Shown here: piece after piece, positions 24,684 to 35,400 of the stretch | Layout of the letters: every line of letters starts with the position of its first letter | Position numbering within the stretch: the first letter of the stretch is position 1 | Source: JANMGV01 sp037440405 | Lineage (GTDB): Bacteria > Planctomycetota > Planctomycetia > Pirellulales > Pirellulaceae | Length of the DNA stretch: 64,000 nucleotides | Direction: 5' to 3' | Assembly (NCBI GenBank): GCA_037440405.1 | Contig: JBBIUE010000003.1 | Span: 1-64,000 of the forward strand | Program-made: the position numbers and the translations under genes | The notes under the pieces: model-generated | The model's database searches: none | Told to the model about the DNA's origin: nothing | What the model saw: the letters and a program-made list of their open reading frames with translations, nothing else

Positions 24684-27638
24684 ATGAAATCGATGCCGAT
24701 GAAGAGATTGGAACCACCATGCAAATGCTGCCAACGGTCGCGTTCGATCTTTTTGATGAACGAGTTGTTCATTGGCCGGAATCGCTGCCATTCTGATTTC
24801 GAGGAGGAAGGCGGTTCCAATCGGAATTCGATTGCCGACCAGGTGCGAACGAAATTGAAGAGACGTGCGGTAGCAGTGAGAAGAGCCTGTTTGATGACCG
24901 CATGTTGGATATTCATTTCCATCTCGACGCTCAGTCAAGAAGTTGAATTCGCAACGGAAGTGTTTCCGATTTTCGAGCGAAATTGTTTGGAATGCCATGC
25001 GGGTAACCAAGCTGAGAGCGGTCTGCGCCTCGATGAATTTAGCGGTGCCTCTTTAAGCGGTGACCTGTATCCGCAACTGGTGATTCCGGGGAATGCAGAA
25101 GAGAGTCCACTATTCCGAATACTTACGGGCAGGGAGGCGGATTTGAAAATGCCCCCAAACAGTGAGCCTCTGCAAGGTAACGAGCTGGAACTCATCAGGC
25201 GCTGGATCGACGAGGGGGCGATACTGCCCTCCAACATTGAGCGTCGGTCACCTTCTAAAAGTGATTGGTGGTCCTTGAAGCAAGTGGTTCAGCCGCAAGT
25301 CCCTACTGCGAAGAGCGGAGGCGAGCTGGTACAGGCGAATCCGATTGATTGCTTCATCGATGGCAAGCTCATAGAGAACGGTCTAATGCGTTCGCCCCCG
25401 TCGAATCGGAGAACGCTGGCGATGCGACTATCACTTGTGCTGACTGGCCTGCCAGCCAGCTACGAAGAACTTGCTGTGTTGGCAGCGGGCGATGATGCGG
25501 AGCTGGAGCATTACATCGACCGACTGTTGGCTTCACCTCATTTTGGTGAGCGTTGGGGAACGCACTGGCTGGATGTCGTTCGCTTTGCGGAAAGCGATGG
25601 TTTTGAAACGAATCACGAGCGACCGAATGCCTACCATTATCGCGACTATGTGATCGCCAGCTTTAATGGAGACGCCCGTTACGATCAGTTTGTGATAGAG
25701 CAACTCGCTGGCGACCGAATTGGCAAGCCAGCCGCGACGGGCTTTATTGTGGGGGGGGCTCGCGATATCGTTCAAGGGCAGGATGACGACCTGACAGCGA
25801 TCCAGCGATACAACGAATTGGCAGATATGGTCGGTACCACCGCTTCCACCTTTCTCGGTTTGACTGTGGGCTGTGCACGCTGTCATCAACACAAATTCGA
25901 TCCGATTTCGCAAACGGACTACTATGCCTTCGTTTCTGTTTTCGCTGGAGTTCGCCATGGTGAAGTCGACGTCGAAGCCGAAGATGAACAGGTTCGACTA
26001 TCGCAGGTCGTTCAACTGACGAGCCAGCTCGCCGATATTGAGAAACGGCTGGAAGGCCGTGTTCGCCCAAAGGTGACCCATCTCGAAAATATCGATGCCT
26101 TTGAAGCGCGACGTGCCAAGTTTCTTCGATTCACGATCCTCGCCTGCTCGACGGTTGAACCGTGCATTGACGAACTGGAGGTCTTTGGTCCAGACTCGCC
26201 CGGAATAAACGTCGCGCTTGCCGCAGCAGGAACTCGGGCCATTTCTTCCGGAGACTACATTGATCCAGCGAGACATCGTTTGGAGTTTATCAACGACGGA
26301 ATGTACAGCAACGAGCGCAGTTGGATATCGAATACCGCCGGAGGAGGCTGGGTGATGCTCGAGTTTCCTGGGGAGGTGACGATCGACAAGGTCATCTGGA
26401 GCCGCGATCGTCGACACGAAGGGTTTGCTTATCAAGATCGTTTGGCTACCGAATATCGGATCGAGACATCGCTGGATGGTGAGGAATGGCGGTTGGCGTC
26501 ATCGTCTGATGATCGGCTGGGGTCGAAGGCACTCACCAAGAAAATGTCAGTGATTGATGAGGAGGATGTAGGATCTTCGGACTTGCGGTCGCTGTTGACC
26601 GAACGAGAAGCCTTGCTAAGTGAGATAGCGAATCTTCAATCGAAACGGCGGATGTACGTTGGCCGTTTTGAGAACCCACCGCCGACGCATCGGCTTCATC
26701 GCGGAGAGCATTCACAGCCGCGAGAAGTGGTCGAACCCAACGGATTAGAAGTCCTTTTGAATGATCTTGGTAGTATTCAACTAGCCAATGATGCGGATGA
26801 GTCGGAGCGGCGATTCGCGTTGGCACACTGGATCGTCGATCCGAAGAATCCGTTAACGGCGCGAGTAATGGTCAATCGTATCTGGCAGAATATCTTTGGG
26901 GTCGGGCTTGTCGCGACCCCTTCCGATTTGGGGCGCATGGGTGCATTGCCAACGCATCCGGAGCTACTCGATTGGCTCGCGGTTGAGTTCCAGAAACACG
27001 ACTGGTCGGTCAAGTATCTAGTGCGATTGATCGTGACGAGCGAGGTGTTTCGACAAGCCAGCGCGCCGATGGTTGAGGCGTTATCGACAGATGCTCAAAA
27101 TCGATTGCTTTGGCGATTTTCGCCTCGTCGAATCGAAGGGGAATCGATTCGCGACCGAATGTTGGCAGCGGCGGGACTCCTTGATCGCACGATGGGAGGG
27201 CCAAGCTATCTGCTGTTTGTTCCCAACGACAACTACTCGCGGAATTGGGTCGCTAAGAACGAATTCGAACCAAGCGACTTCCGCAGAATGATCTATGCCA
27301 TGAAGATCCGCATGGAGCCGGACTCCGTTTTCGCAGTGTTCGACATCCCCGATGCTGGGCAAATTTGTCCGAAAAGAGCGCGATCGACGACGCCACTTCA
27401 GGCAATGAATCTCTTCAATTCTCGTTGGACTTACGAAGTCGCAAGTCGCTTAGCAGCACACTTGGATAAGAATGCAACGTCGGCTGAGGAACGAGTCCGT
27501 CAAGCATTTCAGAGTGTTCTGGCTCGTGAGCCGGATGCTGAGGAAGAGCGGTGGTCGTTGTCCCTGATCGAAAAGCATGGGATGACGTCATTGGTTCGAG
27601 CTCTCCTGAACACGAACGAATTTTTGTGGATCGAATGA
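24684..27638 (+). CDS. PSCyt1/DUF1549/DUF1553 planctomycete cytochrome protein with discoidin-like insert
   Basis: A 984-residue (from ATG 24684) exported protein. Cytochrome site CLECH and the DUF1549 domain come first. A second heme-like CARCH follows in VGCARCHQHKFDP. A discoidin-like (F5/8 type C) insert is suggested by FLRFTILACSTVEPCIDELEVFG and the segment through RIETSLDGEEW. The DUF1553 domain (LAHWIVDPKNPLTARVMVNRIWQ) closes the protein. Residues before ~RRAVAVRR are unlike a signal peptide; GTG at 24843 or 24876 would give a cleaner signal peptide (ACLMTACWIFISISTLSQ), so the real start may be there. The gene overlaps the DUF1501 region. The family is presumed to act with DUF1501 in the periplasm; its substrate is unproven. 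Confidence 0.85.
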   Translation: MKSMPMKRLEPPCKCCQRSRSIFLMNELFIGRNRCHSDFEEEGGSNRNSIADQVRTKLKRRAVAVRRACLMTACWIFISISTLSQEVEFATEVFPIFERNCLECHAGNQAESGLRLDEFSGASLSGDLYPQLVIPGNAEESPLFRILTGREADLKMPPNSEPLQGNELELIRRWIDEGAILPSNIERRSPSKSDWWSLKQVVQPQVPTAKSGGELVQANPIDCFIDGKLIENGLMRSPPSNRRTLAMRLSLVLTGLPASYEELAVLAAGDDAELEHYIDRLLASPHFGERWGTHWLDVVRFAESDGFETNHERPNAYHYRDYVIASFNGDARYDQFVIEQLAGDRIGKPAATGFIVGGARDIVQGQDDDLTAIQRYNELADMVGTTASTFLGLTVGCARCHQHKFDPISQTDYYAFVSVFAGVRHGEVDVEAEDEQVRLSQVVQLTSQLADIEKRLEGRVRPKVTHLENIDAFEARRAKFLRFTILACSTVEPCIDELEVFGPDSPGINVALAAAGTRAISSGDYIDPARHRLEFINDGMYSNERSWISNTAGGGWVMLEFPGEVTIDKVIWSRDRRHEGFAYQDRLATEYRIETSLDGEEWRLASSSDDRLGSKALTKKMSVIDEEDVGSSDLRSLLTEREALLSEIANLQSKRRMYVGRFENPPPTHRLHRGEHSQPREVVEPNGLEVLLNDLGSIQLANDADESERRFALAHWIVDPKNPLTARVMVNRIWQNIFGVGLVATPSDLGRMGALPTHPELLDWLAVEFQKHDWSVKYLVRLIVTSEVFRQASAPMVEALSTDAQNRLLWRFSPRRIEGESIRDRMLAAAGLLDRTMGGPSYLLFVPNDNYSRNWVAKNEFEPSDFRRMIYAMKIRMEPDSVFAVFDIPDAGQICPKRARSTTPLQAMNLFNSRWTYEVASRLAAHLDKNATSAEERVRQAFQSVLAREPDAEEERWSLSLIEKHGMTSLVRALLNTNEFLWIE

Positions 27639-27649
27639 GGAGGTACCGG

Positions 27650-29116
27650 ATGTTGACGAGCGATGGAATTCGTTTGCTAGATCGACGTCGTTTCTTAAGT
27701 GACACAGTATCGGGTTTAAGCTCGATTGCCCTCATTGATCTACTCTTGCGTGAAGGACAGACACTTCTCGCAAGGGAGTCTGATTCTGACCTTCAAGAAA
27801 AGGGCAAGCTTCAGCGGCTTCATTTTCCAGCCAAAGCGAAACGAGTCGTGATGCTGTTTTGCTCGGGGGCATTGAGTCACGTCGATACCTTCGATTACAA
27901 GCCAGAACTTTTTCGATTGGATGGCCAGCCGCTTCCGGGAGCGGAAAAGCTGCGTACCTTCCAGGGCGAACAAGGAAATTTGGCACGACCGTTTCGCGAC
28001 TTTCGCCCACGTGGAGCTTCCGGGAAAATGGCCAGTGATTTACTGCCGCACTTGGGTTCGCTAGTCGACGAGTTTTGCTTCGTTCATTCGATGACAAGCC
28101 GGATCAATACGCATGGTCCCGGCGAAAATTTCATGTCGACGGGGTTTACGTTAGATGGCTTTCCGTCGATGGGGGCCTGGGTGAACTACGCGCTTGGAAG
28201 CGACTGTGAGGACTTGCCCTCTTTTGTGGCGATACCGGATCCTCGTGGCAATCCGCAGGCTGCAGGCAACAATTGGGGTTCCGGTTTTTTGCCAGCAGAG
28301 TACCAAGGCGTTCCATTCAGCACGGTACGTCCTGTCCACTGGCTTCGAGCTCCTGATTCGATTTCTGTTGCCGAGAATCGTGCCACGACCGAGTTCCTTC
28401 GCAAACTCAATGAGCGCCATTTAGAGCAGTTTCCCGAGGACACTGAATTGGCCGCGCGGATCGCCAGCTACGAACTCGCGGCCAGGCTTCAGCGGACGAT
28501 TCCGGAAGTGCTCGATCTCTCCACCGAGACCGAAGCTACGATGCGTCTTTACGGAGCGGATCAAACAGCGAATCCCACCAAGGCTGCGTACGCACGCAAT
28601 TGCATTGTTGCGCGACGTTTATGCGAACGAGGAGTGCGCTTTGTGCAGCTTTTCAATGGAGCCTATGCCATGGGTGAAGGCGTGGGTAATTGGGATGGTC
28701 ATAAGTCGCTCGCTGAGCAATATCCGATCCATGCGGAGATTCTCGATCAACCGACGGCCGCGCTCATTCGCGACCTACGGCAGCGTGGTTTGCTAGAAGA
28801 CACGTTGTTTGTCTTCTGTACCGAATTTGGAAGGATGCCAACTTTTCAGGCGGGCGCGTCGGGGAGGGACCACAATCCGCACGGGTTCACCTGTTTTTTG
28901 GCAGGGGCTGGCGTGAAAGCTCCCCTGTCCTTCGGGGCAACCGACGAAATTGGTTGGAAAGCCATTGAAAACGTCGCGACCGTTTACGATTTTCATGCCA
29001 CCATTCTCTATCTCCTCGGGATCGATCACGAGAAATTGACTTTTTATCACAACGGCACGCAGCGAAGATTGACGGATGTTCACGGACACATTCTTCACGA
29101 ATTGGTTGCTACGTAA
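27650..29116 (+). CDS. DUF1501 exported protein, Tat signal
   Basis: This 488-residue protein belongs to DUF1501, related to the alkaline phosphatase/sulfatase fold. A twin-arginine-type leader, DRRRFLSDTVSG, near residues 11-22 suggests Tat export. Conserved blocks include MLFCSGALSHVDTFDYKPEL, RINTHGPGENFMSTG, TEFGRMP and GRDHNPHGF. The start at 27650 has a near-perfect Shine-Dalgarno (GAGGAGG at 27637-27643); the frame remains open to an ATG overlapping the previous stop at 27635. It is the standard partner of the DUF1549/DUF1553 cytochrome upstream. Substrate unknown. Confidence 0.92.
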   Translation: MLTSDGIRLLDRRRFLSDTVSGLSSIALIDLLLREGQTLLARESDSDLQEKGKLQRLHFPAKAKRVVMLFCSGALSHVDTFDYKPELFRLDGQPLPGAEKLRTFQGEQGNLARPFRDFRPRGASGKMASDLLPHLGSLVDEFCFVHSMTSRINTHGPGENFMSTGFTLDGFPSMGAWVNYALGSDCEDLPSFVAIPDPRGNPQAAGNNWGSGFLPAEYQGVPFSTVRPVHWLRAPDSISVAENRATTEFLRKLNERHLEQFPEDTELAARIASYELAARLQRTIPEVLDLSTETEATMRLYGADQTANPTKAAYARNCIVARRLCERGVRFVQLFNGAYAMGEGVGNWDGHKSLAEQYPIHAEILDQPTAALIRDLRQRGLLEDTLFVFCTEFGRMPTFQAGASGRDHNPHGFTCFLAGAGVKAPLSFGATDEIGWKAIENVATVYDFHATILYLLGIDHEKLTFYHNGTQRRLTDVHGHILHELVAT

Positions 29117-29411
29117 ACATTGCGCGTTCACCTCTCAGCATGGTGAAATTCCAAAGGGCTCCCTGATCGGGTCGTATTATTTGTAGCGGATTTTCGGATT
29201 TCTTCGGAACTGCTGACTTGTTCCGAATTTCCGTTCTGGTAACATGAAGTTCTCAGGCACCTCGACTTAACTTTTCCTTCCCAACTGCTTTCCGACTTCT
29301 TGTTATCGAGTGTTTCACTCCATTGCTTTCTACCCCCCAGAATTGTTTTCAGTGCCTGGTTGATTCGTTTCACTCCACGTCTTCCAACTTGCATCCAACG
29401 GAATCCATTCC

Positions 29412-32400
29412 ATGAGTAAAAAAAACAAGCACAGTATTCGGAAAAACCGCCTTCGATTCCTCGACGGAGGAGTGGAGCATCTTGAGCGACGGATCCTCTT
29501 GGCATCTGATCTATCCGACACGTTGGTTCGAAATGCTAAGGAGTGGGAGATCGAACTCAGCAAACTTCCGGTAACTCATTTTTACCGTGCCGGAGATGAA
29601 GGAGTGGGACTAGCGATCCATCCTCATCGCGTCGCCGTTCGAACGTCGAACTCCGTTTCAGACTCGGTCGAAGTGAATCTGGGTTCCCCTCTTCGGATCG
29701 TGGAAAATGGTGTTGGCATTTACGGAGGAGATAACATAGGCGTATTCACGTCCCGACAGCAGCTTGCCGCCTCCACGGGGGTCGAGGATGTCTACCCGGT
29801 CTTCGTCAGTGTTGAGTCCGGCACCGAACTCGTTCTCATCGACGAGGTGATTATTGCTCTCAAGGACGGAGTTCGTGCCGATGAGTTCTTCCAGGGGAAC
29901 ACAGTCTTTAAGGGATATCGCCCTCTTATGGGCACGCCGGATCAGTTCATCGCGACTCTAGCAGAGGGTACCGATGAGGTCGCGCTACAAGTTACTGCAG
30001 ATGTCATGGAAGATGCTCGAGTCGCATGGGCTTCTCCGAACTTCTATCAAAATTGGCAACGATTTTATATTCCCAACGATCCGCGTTTTGGCAATCAATG
30101 GCACTTGGAGAACACGGGCCAAGGCGGCGGTTTAGTGGGTGCGGATAGCAAGTTGCCTGGAGCTTGGGATTTTCGACAGGGAGCAGCACCGAATATTGTT
30201 CTGGGAATTGTCGATGACGGTGTCGCGAGAGGCGCGGAAGCTCATCCCGATCTAACGCTCTGGGTGAACCCGGGTGAGATTCCCGATAATGGAATCGACG
30301 ACGACGGAAACGGATGGATCGATGACATTAACGGGTGGAATTTTGTCTCAAACAACAACAACTCAGGCCAGCCCGCCTCCAACGACGCACACGGAACAGC
30401 GGTGGCGGGGGTAGCCGGTGCAAATGGCGATAACGGCATCGGTGTCGCCGGGGCAGCGTATGGATCGAAGATTTTGAGTTCGAAGATTTTCGAAGGCAAT
30501 TCAGTGGCGTCGGATGCTGGAATTGCTTCGGCACTTTATTATGCTGCTGGCCGAACCGCGAACGGTCTTTCGACGTGGAGCGCCTCTCAGATTGCCAATA
30601 ACTCATGGGGAGGGGGGGCAGTTAGCTCGGCTATCAACGCCGCTCTCGCTTGGGCCACTACCGATGGAAACATGGGGACGGGTATCAATAATTTGGTTGC
30701 ATCGGGAAATGGGTTTTCACCTTCCGTCTCTTATCCAGCCAATCGCTCGGCAACCATCCCTGGGGTCATTGCTGTCGGAGCGACCAACAATAAGGGAGAA
30801 CGTTCGAACTACAGCAATTGGGGGCCGGAACTCGATTTCGTGACGCCGAGCAACGATACCCGATCTGGATATCTCGCGATTGACACCACGGATCGCTTGG
30901 GTGCTGCGGGATATGCTTCTGGAGATTACACGGGTACAGGTTCAACGGGTTTCGGTGGAACCTCATCGGCAACTCCTTTGGCAACTGGAATCGCCGCCTT
31001 GGTGATGGCGAGGGCTCAAGATTTGAGCGTGACGATGACGCCGCCACAATTACGCGATTATCTGCGCCAGAATACGGATCTAGCCGGCGGTTACACGTAC
31101 AACATAAACACCGGCAAGAACATTGAGTTCGGATACGGACGGTTGAATGCGACAAGCGCCGTCGGGAATGTTGGAAAGCCTGAGATATCCGTCGTCGATA
31201 CGCTCATCGAGTATGTCGATAACGCCAATACAATCGACTTTGGCACGGTGTTTTTAGGTCAGACTGCTGAGAAGCAGCTCCGAATTCGAAATCAAGGTTC
31301 CCAACCTCTTACGATCCATTCGATTTCTTCGACTTTAGGACAGTATTTCGTTCCGGGATTTACACCGACGACGCTTCAATTAGGTGAATGGATGGTCATT
31401 GGCGTTCAATCCAATTACTCGATGTTGGGGTCGATTAGCGACACGCTTTCCATCTTCTCGAATGATGCCGATGAAAACGAATTCACGATCCAGTTGGACG
31501 CGGAAGTAGTGCGACCCGCCGTCCGAGGGAACCTATTTGAAGACTTCAATGGGAATGGTGTTTTTGACAGTCATGAGGGTAACCTTTCGAATCGAAGGGT
31601 TTACGTTGACCTCGACGAGAACGGGTCGCTGAACATTTCGAACTCGGAATACCTTCAATCGACTCCCATGAGCATTCCTGATCTGTCAACGATCAATTCA
31701 ACCCAGGTCATTAGTGGGGCTGTAGGAGAGATCACCGATCTTAATGTTCGAGTCAACATCACGCACACATGGAACGGTGACTTACGAGCCTGGCTCATTG
31801 GTCCAGACGGGACGATGGTGAATTTGTTCTCCAATGTGGGTGGATCAAGCGACAATTTTACGAACACGGTCTTCGATGATGAGGCCGGGACTGCAATCAA
31901 TTCCGGAACGGGGCCATTCACCGGCTCGTTCCGTCCGGCTCAGCCACTTTCAGCCTTTGATGGCAAGGGGCTGAATGGCACTTGGACGTTGAGGATTCAA
32001 GATACAGCAGGCGGCGACGTTGGAACATTGCAGAATTGGGCACTCCTGATCACTCACATCTCGGAACCTTTTGCCTTCAGCAATGTTTTCGGAGACTACG
32101 CAATTCCAACGGTACCGATGGGAACCTACCCGGTCCGCATCGCTGATCTCGCAGCACAACTGACGGTCACCTACCCGGCTTCGCAGTATCAAAACGTCAC
32201 ATTGAATCATCCGACAGACTTTGCGGAGAACGTCGATTTCGGAGCTGGGGTTAACGATCGGGTTTATGCGCGAGTGATCGACGACACCAATTACGATGGT
32301 GCGGCCAATCCCGGGGAGGCTGGACTCGCCAATCAATTGGTCTTCGTCGATGCAATTTCGAATAGTGTCGTTGATACAGACATTCCCGCAAATTTCCTCA

Positions 32401-35400
32401 ATTCCACGAGCACTCCGGTGGGAGCTGCTGGCCCAGTGACCTCAACCATCAACGTTACAGGAACGGTGGGTGTCGTCAAGGACTTAAATGTACGGCTGAA
32501 TATCAACCACACTTACAATGCCGACCTCAGCATTTACCTGGTGGGGCCTGATGGAACTCGCGTTCATTTGTTTGGGGGCGTTGGTGGCAGTAGTGATAAT
32601 TTCCTTAACACTGTATTGGACGATGAAGCCGCGACAGGCATCGAAAGTGGGACGGCTCCTTTTACCGGTTCCTTCCAGCCCTTCGAGCCCCTCTCCAATT
32701 TCGATGGGAAGATTCCACTTGGAACATGGACGTTAGAGGTCTATGACACATACCCAAGTGCCGACTCGGGCACCCTCAATAATTGGGAATTGATTTTCCT
32801 CACGGAGGAAGCAAGTGTTCTAACGAATTCGAACGGCATCGCGATCTTTGATGCGACTCCATCCAGCTTTGACCTCAAGCTCGTTCAGCCCACAGGGCTG
32901 TATTTCACGTTGCCGGAGACTGGGGCTCATTCAATCAGCCATTCTGGAGTTCCGGTTTTTGAACGTGTCTTTGGCGTTTCGACCGACTTGACGGTTTACG
33001 GTACAGGTGGACACGATCACTTCGATGTCAATTTCACCGATGGTGGAAGTAATGTCGTTGTTTATAGAAATGGCGTCCTCTTCCAATCGGGTTCATTGAA
33101 TCCAGGTGCTTCCATCGTTGTGATGGGATCATCGGGAACCGATAGTTTGAACCTATACGGAAGTGACGCCGATGACCTGTTCGAGTTGTTTAACGACAGG
33201 ACGAGAGTGAATGGAACGGACGTTCTCTTTTTCGACATCGAATATTTCAGCATTACGGGCGGAGCTGGCAGCGACACGATTTCCGGAGGCGGAATTGCAA
33301 GTAGTCAAACTTGGGGATTGACTGGTAGTGGAGTAGGATTTGTTCAATTTAATCCAACGATCTGGTTCATGCAGGTCGAGAATTTGGTGGGTGGCCCGAG
33401 GAATGATCTATTCGAAATCCTACCGTCAGGGTCCGTCGCAGGTTCGATTGATGGTGGTACGGGAGCTAATTCGATCTCTTACGCTGACACGCTCAATGAT
33501 GGGGCATCGGCATGGACTAGCGATGTCAACGTCAATCTGTCTTCAGGAACGGCAACAGCGGTTGGCGGAAGTATCCAAAACTTCCAACATGTTTATGGCG
33601 GCGAAGGAAATGATCAACTCACGGGCAACAGTCTAGCAAACATTCTCGAGGGACGAGGTGGAGACGATACGCTTGTTGGTAATGCGGGCGGCGATACCCT
33701 CGTCGGAGGAGACGGAAATGATTCGCTCAATGGAGGAGCAGGGAGCGACTTCCTCGTGGGCGGCCAAGGAGATGATTTCTATGTTTTCGGCGATGCGCTG
33801 GTTCTGGAGTCGGATTTATTGTTTGAAGAGCCAGGCGAGGGAAATGATACCGTCAGTTTCGTCAGTTCGACGACGGCCGTGACGTTTCACTTAGGACTCA
33901 CCACGCCTCAATCAGCTCAGACCATGCGGACGATCACCTTATCAGCTGGCAATGTCTTCGAGAATGTTTTTGGTGGAAGTGGCAACGACAATTTGACGGG
34001 AAATTCCTTGAACAATCGCTTGGAAGGCCGAAATGGCAATGACATCCTCAACGGACTCGAAGGCGATGATATCTTGGTTGGAGGATTGGGTGACGATTCC
34101 TACGTCTTCTTGCCCGCTTCGACTCCTGAGCTGGACACAATCAATGAAGCTGCAGGGGCTGGACGAGATTTTCTGGATTTTGGAGCGTTGACGACCAGCG
34201 TCATCATCGATCTCGGCTCGACCAGCAATCAAAATGTCCACACGAATCGGACGATCAAACTTTCGAGCGGAAGTGTCATTGAAGATGCACGCGGCGGTAC
34301 GAGCCATGACATGTTGATCGGGAACGCCTTGAATAATCGGCTGACCGGCGGTCAGGGTAACGATACGCTCGTCGGAAACGCCGGCGATGATGAACTGATC
34401 GGCAACAATGGTGCCGATATTCTGAACGGTGGTTCCGGAAACGATATTCTCAACGGTGGCGGGAGTAACGACACCTACGTTTTTGGGAACGCGAGTTCCG
34501 CAGAACTGGATATCATTCAAGAAGCGTTCTCCGCCGCTGTCGATACACTTGACTTCACCGCAGTCACTGTGCCGATCACATTGAACCTCAGTTTGACCAC
34601 GGTCCAATCGATCCATGCCAATCGTTCGATTCAGCTTACCGATGCAGCGGGCATTGAGAATTTCCTCGGAGGATCTGGTAACGATACGGTCATCGGAAAT
34701 TCTCAACCGAATCGGCTGGAGGGGCGAGCGGGCAACGATTCTCTGAACGGTGCTGGAGGTAATGATGTATTGATCGGTGGGCTTGGCGATGATGTCTACC
34801 TCTTCGGAAATGCGAGTTCAGCCGAGGCTGATACCATCACCGAGCAGCCAGGCGAAGGTACCGACCTGATCAGCTTGTCATCATTGAGTATCAGCATTGA
34901 CCTCAATCTCGGTATCACGACGGCCCAGAACGTTCACACTAATCGTACTCTAACGCTGAGTCACGGAAACGCTGTCGAGAACGCAATCGGAGGAAGCGGA
35001 AATGATACGTTGATCGGCAATGGTCTGGCAAATCGGTTGACCGGCGGGGCAGGAAATGATGTGCTCAATGGGGCAGGTGGAGACGATGTGCTTGTCGGTG
35101 GGCTCGGTGACGATACGTTCGTCTTCAGCAACGCATCGTCTGCCGAAGCAGATCAAATCATCGAACAGCCGAGCGAGGGAGTGGACACGGTGTTTTTCGG
35201 CGACGTTTCGTCTGCGGTCACCATGACCTTGTCGACTACCGCAGTCCAAGCTGTTCATACCAATCGCACCCTAAAATTGAACAATGCTGCGTCGATCGAG
35301 AATCTGGTGGGAGGATCCGGCAACGACGTGCTTACGGGTAATTCGTTGCCCAATCACTTGGTGGGCGGTCCAGGAAATGACACTTTGAATGGTGCTGCCG

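Noticed and set aside
33942..34706. 254-codon minus-strand frame and similar antisense frames
   Set aside because: Created by the regular repeats of the giant protein; no independent coding evidence.
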